Assembly: GCA_934725305.1 (NCBI GenBank) | Contig: CAKVBA010000034.1 | Location: 1 to 29,493 of the forward strand | Source: an uncultured Parabacteroides sp. | Lineage (GTDB): Bacteria; Bacteroidota; Bacteroidia; Bacteroidales; Tannerellaceae | DNA length: 29,493 nt | Reading direction: 5' to 3' | Shown here: positions 25,852 through 29,493 of the stretch, one piece after another | Position numbering within the stretch: the first letter of the stretch is position 1 | Layout: every line of letters starts with the position of its first letter | Notes under the pieces: generated by a model | The model's input: only the letters and a program-made list of their open reading frames with translations | Told to the model about the DNA's origin: nothing | Database searches by the model: none | Made by a program: the position numbers and the translations under genes

Positions 25852-25859
25852 AAATGTAG
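25852..25859 (-). promoter_or_regulatory. -7 element of the small membrane protein gene
   Basis: TACATTTG on the - strand matches TAnnTTTG. The expected transcript starts near 25845, 16 nt before the ATG. Confidence 0.55.
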
Positions 25860-25910
25860 TAATAAATATTGAAATGCGAAGCAGAGAAAGAAATATAAAC
25901 GTTATAAAAG

Positions 25911-25944
25911 AAAATAAGGGTAACTTCACAGCCACCCTTATTTT
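25911..25944 (+). promoter_or_regulatory. Hairpin at the head of the miaB leader
   Basis: AAAATAAGGGT (25911-25921) pairs perfectly with ACCCTTATTTT (25934-25944) around AACTTCACAGCC. It lies 20 nt before a short leader ORF. The T-rich right arm is terminator-like, but no + strand gene precedes it, so a leader RNA element is as likely. It should be compared with Bacteroidales leader RNA families such as Bacteroidales-1; I cannot confirm membership. Confidence 0.55.
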
Positions 25945-25964
25945 ATTTAACCAAAACCTTAACT

Positions 25965-26060
25965 ATGAAAAAATTTACGTTTTTCAATGGCAAATATAAA
26001 GTTCTATTTTTATATACACAACATTTTCTCGGTTTATTTTCCGGGGAGACTTGTATTTAA
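25965..26060 (+). CDS. 31-codon leader ORF upstream of miaB
   Basis: ATG 25965 opens a 31-codon frame ending TAA 26058-26060, 16 nt before miaB and in a different frame. The peptide starts MKKFTFFNGKYK and is rich in Phe (6), Leu (4) and Tyr (2). Twelve of 31 codons begin with U, the class read by tRNAs that MiaB modifies. The upstream AACCAAAACCTTAACT context resembles translated starts in Bacteroidales. It may be a translated leader peptide controlling miaB. No homology can be tested here, so its coding status is tentative. Confidence 0.4.
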   Translation: MKKFTFFNGKYKVLFLYTQHFLGLFSGETCI

Positions 26061-26076
26061 CGTTAATTAATAATTT

Positions 26077-27450
26077 ATGAAGATCGAAGAGAGTAGCACA
26101 GACTTAAAATCTGTGGCTGTAAGCGAAGACAAAAAGTTATTTATTGAGACGTATGGCTGTCAGATGAATGTGGCAGACAGCGAAGTAGTGGCTTCTATCA
26201 TGAAGATGGACGGGTATGACCTGACCGACAAGATTGAAGAGGCAGATGCTATTTTTGTTAACACCTGTTCGGTGCGCGACAATGCAGAGCAGAAAATCTA
26301 CGGGCGTCTTCAATACTTCCAGTCGTTGCGTAAGAAAAAGAAATCGCTTGTTGTGGGCGTATTGGGCTGTATGGCCGAACGTGTCAGAGAGGAATTGATC
26401 AATGTGCATCATGCCGATTTGGTGGTCGGTCCCGATTCTTATATGGATCTGCCCAATTTGGTGGGAGCTGTTGAACGTGGCGAAAAGGCCATCAATGTAG
26501 AGCTGTCAACCACAGAGACCTATAAAGACATTATTCCGCTGAAGTTGCCGGGAGCAACCATTTCGGGCTTTGTCTCTATCATGCGTGGTTGCAACAACTT
26601 CTGCACCTATTGTATCGTGCCTTATACTCGTGGACGTGAGCGTAGCCGCGACATCGAGAGCATCTTGAATGAGATTCGTGATATGCGCGACAAGGGCTTC
26701 AAAGAGGTTACTTTGCTGGGCCAGAATGTCAACTCCTATCGCTTTGAAAAGGAGGGCGAGACCATTACTTTCCCCATCTTGTTGGAGCGTATTGCTTTAG
26801 AGGTTCCTCAGATGCGTATCCGCTTCACATCGTCTCATCCCAAGGATATGAGTGACGACACATTGCGTGTGATTGCGGCTCACGACAATCTGTGTAAATC
26901 TATCCACTTGCCGGCTCAGTCGGGCAGTTCTCGTATTCTGAAGGTGATGAACCGTAAATATACCCGCGAATGGTATCTCGACCGCATTGCTGCTATCCGC
27001 CGCATCCTTCCGGAATGCTCTATCTCGACCGACCTGTTTTGTGGATTCCACTCCGAGACAGAAGAGGATTATGAAGAGACCTTGTCGTTGATGCGCGAAG
27101 TGGGCTACGACAGTGCTTTCATGTTTAAATATTCTGAGCGTCCGGGCACATACGCTTCGAAGCATTTGCCCGACACTGTCAGCGAAGAGGAGAAGGTGCG
27201 TCGTCTGCAGGGTATGATCGATTTGCAGAACCATCTGTCTGAAGAGAGCAATCTGCGTGATATAGGCAAGGTGTTCGAGGTGTTGGTCGAGGGTTTCTCC
27301 AAGCGTTCCCGCGAACAGCTCTATGGCCGTACCAGCCAGAACAAAGTGGTTATCTTCGATAAAAAAGACTTCAAGGTGGGTCAGTTCATCAAGGTGAAGA
27401 TCTATAAAGCCTCTTCGGCCACACTGTTTGGTGAGCCGGTAGAAGCATAG
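26077..27450 (+). CDS. miaB: tRNA-2-methylthio-N6-dimethylallyladenosine synthase MiaB
   Basis: Radical-SAM methylthiotransferase of 457 aa that converts i6A37 to ms2i6A37 in tRNAs reading UNN codons. The N-terminal UPF0004 domain has cluster cysteines Cys28 (ETYGCQMN), Cys64 (VNTCSVRD) and Cys98 (VLGCMAER). The radical-SAM cluster is Cys172/176/179 in RGCNNFCTYCIVPYTRG. QNVNSY and the C-terminal TRAM domain (about 390-455) are present. It is full length. The first in-frame ATG is at 26077; the conserved domain starts about residue 20. A hairpin and short leader ORF precede it, and a bidirectional terminator follows. Confidence 0.95.
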   Translation: MKIEESSTDLKSVAVSEDKKLFIETYGCQMNVADSEVVASIMKMDGYDLTDKIEEADAIFVNTCSVRDNAEQKIYGRLQYFQSLRKKKKSLVVGVLGCMAERVREELINVHHADLVVGPDSYMDLPNLVGAVERGEKAINVELSTTETYKDIIPLKLPGATISGFVSIMRGCNNFCTYCIVPYTRGRERSRDIESILNEIRDMRDKGFKEVTLLGQNVNSYRFEKEGETITFPILLERIALEVPQMRIRFTSSHPKDMSDDTLRVIAAHDNLCKSIHLPAQSGSSRILKVMNRKYTREWYLDRIAAIRRILPECSISTDLFCGFHSETEEDYEETLSLMREVGYDSAFMFKYSERPGTYASKHLPDTVSEEEKVRRLQGMIDLQNHLSEESNLRDIGKVFEVLVEGFSKRSREQLYGRTSQNKVVIFDKKDFKVGQFIKVKIYKASSATLFGEPVEA

Positions 27451-27489
27451 AGTCGGTCTGCTTGATGGATTTATAAGACAAAAAGAAAG

Positions 27490-27526
27490 GAGGCTGCATC
27501 ATAGATGTTTTGATGCAGCCTCTTAT
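27490..27526. terminator. Bidirectional terminator after miaB
   Basis: GAGGCTGCATCA (27490-27501) pairs with TGATGCAGCCTC (27511-27522), followed by TTAT. It lies between miaB and a convergent gene and is the fourth member of the GCTGCATCAAAA hairpin family in the window. Confidence 0.85.
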
Positions 27527-27547
27527 ATAATAGGGATTAGCTATACA

Positions 27548-28258
27548 TTAAAATGTGAAGCCGGCTGTAATAGAAATTAAATTTTCATGTCCCATGAGTT
27601 TTCGACGATACAGATTCGTTTCATAATTTAGATGTATTGACAAATCTTTTGCATGAACTGAAAGACGAGAACTAAAGCCGGTATCAAAGCGATTATAGGC
27701 TAACAGATCATACGGAGAATCATACGCTATACGCTGATATTCTTGTGTCTTGTCTTCCACCAAAAATGTATATTCATCAATTTGATGTTTGCCACTGATA
27801 CCAACAGCAATATAACCACCAACAGAGGCGGAAACAGCATATACGTCTGTAATTTTCCATTTATAGGAAACCATTACTGGCAATTGTAAATAGTCTCGAC
27901 GAATATATGTATCATCCGTAATTACTTTCTTTAAAACCATTTCAACAGGTGGTTTTGCCCCATCAAGCATATAATCAAACAATTTGCCTGATTGATCTTG
28001 ACAAATACTTCTTACTAAGGTATAATCGTCTTTCTTCTGATAAAAAAAGAGTCCGGACTTTAAGCCCCATCCATTTTTGTGTTGATTGAAATAATAATCA
28101 ACTCCTATTCCTAGGCGTGGAGAAGCTGTTGCCTTTTCATTAGATTTGCCCTCTTTATAAAAGCTAACACCAACTTCCGGTGTCACCTGTATTTGAGCAA
28201 CGGCTGGCATACTTAAACAGACTAATAAGCCTCCTAAAAACATTTTTGCTATAGACAT
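27548..28258 (-). CDS. Outer-membrane beta-barrel protein
   Basis: A 236-aa protein with a signal peptide (about 1-21, ending AVA-Q), then alternating amphipathic beta strands (VTPEVGVSFYKEG, PRLGIGVDYYFN, WGLKSGLFFYQKK, LQLPVMVSYKW, VSASVGGYIAVG) and a C-terminal aromatic (ITAGFTF). This pattern fits the small PorT/OMP_b-brl type of outer-membrane barrel in Bacteroidetes. Specific function is unknown. It is the second gene of a two-gene unit, 66 nt after the lipoprotein gene at 28325. Confidence 0.75.
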   Translation of the reverse strand: MSIAKMFLGGLLVCLSMPAVAQIQVTPEVGVSFYKEGKSNEKATASPRLGIGVDYYFNQHKNGWGLKSGLFFYQKKDDYTLVRSICQDQSGKLFDYMLDGAKPPVEMVLKKVITDDTYIRRDYLQLPVMVSYKWKITDVYAVSASVGGYIAVGISGKHQIDEYTFLVEDKTQEYQRIAYDSPYDLLAYNRFDTGFSSRLSVHAKDLSIHLNYETNLYRRKLMGHENLISITAGFTF

Positions 28259-28324
28259 AACTCGCTTAATTATATTTTATAAATTAATAATTTTACACAA
28301 TTATATCATCTATCTTGTAAAAAT

Positions 28325-29296
28325 TTAATTTAGAATAAATTTACATTTATAGTGTTCCTCTCCAGCTTTATCATTTTTATAACAATCAAAAAACGCATCA
28401 ATTGAACCTGCCTGCAAAAAGCCTTTTGGTGCTATTCTAAGTGTAATAGTATTTTCTTTCACATTTTCCAACCTTCTTGTTGCTATTTTTTTTACCGGAA
28501 GCTGATTAATATACATATCACCAAATCCTTGTCCCCATCTCATTTCATCATTAAAAGTATTTCCCCAAATACCAATTTTTTTCTTCTGTGCTCTACCAAC
28601 CAGACCAAACTTCAACAAGACCTCGTGACTATCCGAATACACATTTGCGATAAATTTAACATGTTCTCTACGACTACTTGTTACATAAGTTAAAGGCGTC
28701 CTTGCTGATCTTTTTTCTTTATCAACTGCATCTTTATATTCAATGCCATTAATAAATTCTGAGCTTGAAGGAACAGCTGTCAAGACATAAGTATGCTTAA
28801 AACGAATATCTTTATAGGCCTCTGGATTTGCATCAATATCTGCAAGTTTTTCCTTATTAGACATCGGTACTTTATAAATATATTCTCCTAAAGCCTTATA
28901 AATCGTATCACTTATTATCAATAATCCTCGATTTGAATAGAGTGCCTTTCGAACAGGATCTAATTCTAATTCATTAGTATTATCATACATATCTTCTCCT
29001 TCTAAAGAGTGTCTGTTAGGAGAATATGATTCTTGAACAAGCATCGAAACATATCCTATCATTGAATTCCAATTGGCAAGCTCTTCACTCTTTAAATCAA
29101 GTAGTTCTTTATATACTTGTTGATAAACTTCATAACTTGAAAAAATCAAAGTTCCATCTTCTACACTCATAGTGTTTGGCATACTACGAGTTTCTAATTG
29201 ATAAATACTATTATTCTCCTCCAAATTATCTTGACTACAACTAACACATAATCCAACTGTAATCAATGACACAAATAAAAACAATGTTTTTTTCAT
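28325..29296 (-). CDS. Lipoprotein of unknown function
   Basis: A 323-aa lipoprotein. The signal peptide has a lipobox-like CVSC (Cys20), followed by SQDNLEE, whose acidic residues are compatible with surface export. I do not recognise the family. The middle is helical and acidic (YEVYQQVYKELLDLKSEELANW), and the C-terminal half is beta-rich and basic (REHVKFIANVYSD, KKKIGIWGNTF). The downstream barrel-protein gene may be co-transcribed, so they may act together at the outer membrane. The gene is AT-rich compared with miaB. Confidence 0.7.
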   Translation of the reverse strand: MKKTLFLFVSLITVGLCVSCSQDNLEENNSIYQLETRSMPNTMSVEDGTLIFSSYEVYQQVYKELLDLKSEELANWNSMIGYVSMLVQESYSPNRHSLEGEDMYDNTNELELDPVRKALYSNRGLLIISDTIYKALGEYIYKVPMSNKEKLADIDANPEAYKDIRFKHTYVLTAVPSSSEFINGIEYKDAVDKEKRSARTPLTYVTSSRREHVKFIANVYSDSHEVLLKFGLVGRAQKKKIGIWGNTFNDEMRWGQGFGDMYINQLPVKKIATRRLENVKENTITLRIAPKGFLQAGSIDAFFDCYKNDKAGEEHYKCKFILN

Positions 29297-29405
29297 TTCA
29301 AAATATATTTAAAAATTCAACATAATAATACTACGCGACAAGCAAAATAAATATATATTAAAGTCATTCTATCAGAAATGTTCCTATATACATTTTACCA
29401 CTATA

Positions 29406-29493
29406 TGTTACTCTGACTGACGATAGCGCTGAATCGGTACCATGCGTAGCACTGTAATCGGTACCATTATAGCGGAGTAATCGGTACCGTCAT
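29406..29493. repeat. Spaced 12-mer repeats at window end (possible IS end)
   Basis: AATCGGTACCAT occurs at 29432-29443 and 29456-29467, and as AATCGGTACCGT at 29479-29490, so spacing is 24 and 23 bp. A TG-leading sequence TGTTACTCTGACTG begins at 29406. Repeated internal binding sites next to a TG terminus are typical of IS21-family ends, but the element, if any, lies beyond the window. Confidence 0.5.

Overview
The window looks like a chromosomal segment of a Bacteroidales bacterium, probably Parabacteroides or a close relative. This is inferred from several things: promoters with the Bacteroidetes -7 element TAnnTTTG, a general lack of Shine-Dalgarno sites, TonB-dependent receptors with an N-terminal CarboxypepD_reg-like domain, and lipoproteins with an acidic surface-export signal after the lipid cysteine. 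The genus is not proven from the sequence.

Layout. Positions 1-70 are the 3' tip of a 5S rRNA gene and the terminator of its rRNA operon. A housekeeping run on the + strand follows: a sensor histidine kinase, then YceD/DUF177, rpmF, fabH, era and der (fatty-acid start, ribosome assembly GTPases). Between der and the next gene lies an array of 11 full 41-42 bp units (5631-6106), each built around a near-perfect palindrome. Next comes a GC-rich two-gene unit (6220-10460) encoding a TonB-dependent receptor and a surface lipoprotein predicted to be a beta-helix. The lipoprotein gene is cut by an in-frame stop 41 codons before its apparent natural end.

Positions about 10611-18558 are a strikingly AT-rich island. 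It carries a xusABC-type xenosiderophore uptake operon on the - strand (TonB receptor, DUF4374 surface lipoprotein, PepSY membrane protein), an intact IS982-family insertion sequence with a 6-bp target duplication wedged between xusA and its likely promoter, and a divergent flavodoxin-DUF2023 pair on the + strand. The whole set reads as an iron-limitation module. The island is bracketed by direct repeats of about 333 bp: the 3' end of the beta-helix lipoprotein gene at 10277-10610, and a broken copy at 18559-18891. This suggests integration into, and partial duplication of, that gene end. Two small inverted-repeat elements flank the right-hand copy.

From 19353 the ordinary chromosome resumes: an MsbA-like ABC exporter and a GH95 alpha-L-fucosidase lipoprotein (+), a succinate/acetate CoA-transferase and a small membrane-anchored protein (-), miaB (+) preceded by a hairpin and a 31-codon Phe/Leu/Tyr-rich leader ORF, then an outer-membrane beta-barrel protein and a lipoprotein (-). 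The final ~90 bases carry three copies of a 12-mer spaced 23-24 bp, possibly the end of an insertion sequence cut by the window.

Four intergenic terminators share a homologous stem related to GCTGCATCAAAA, so the terminator sequence itself appears to be a dispersed family.
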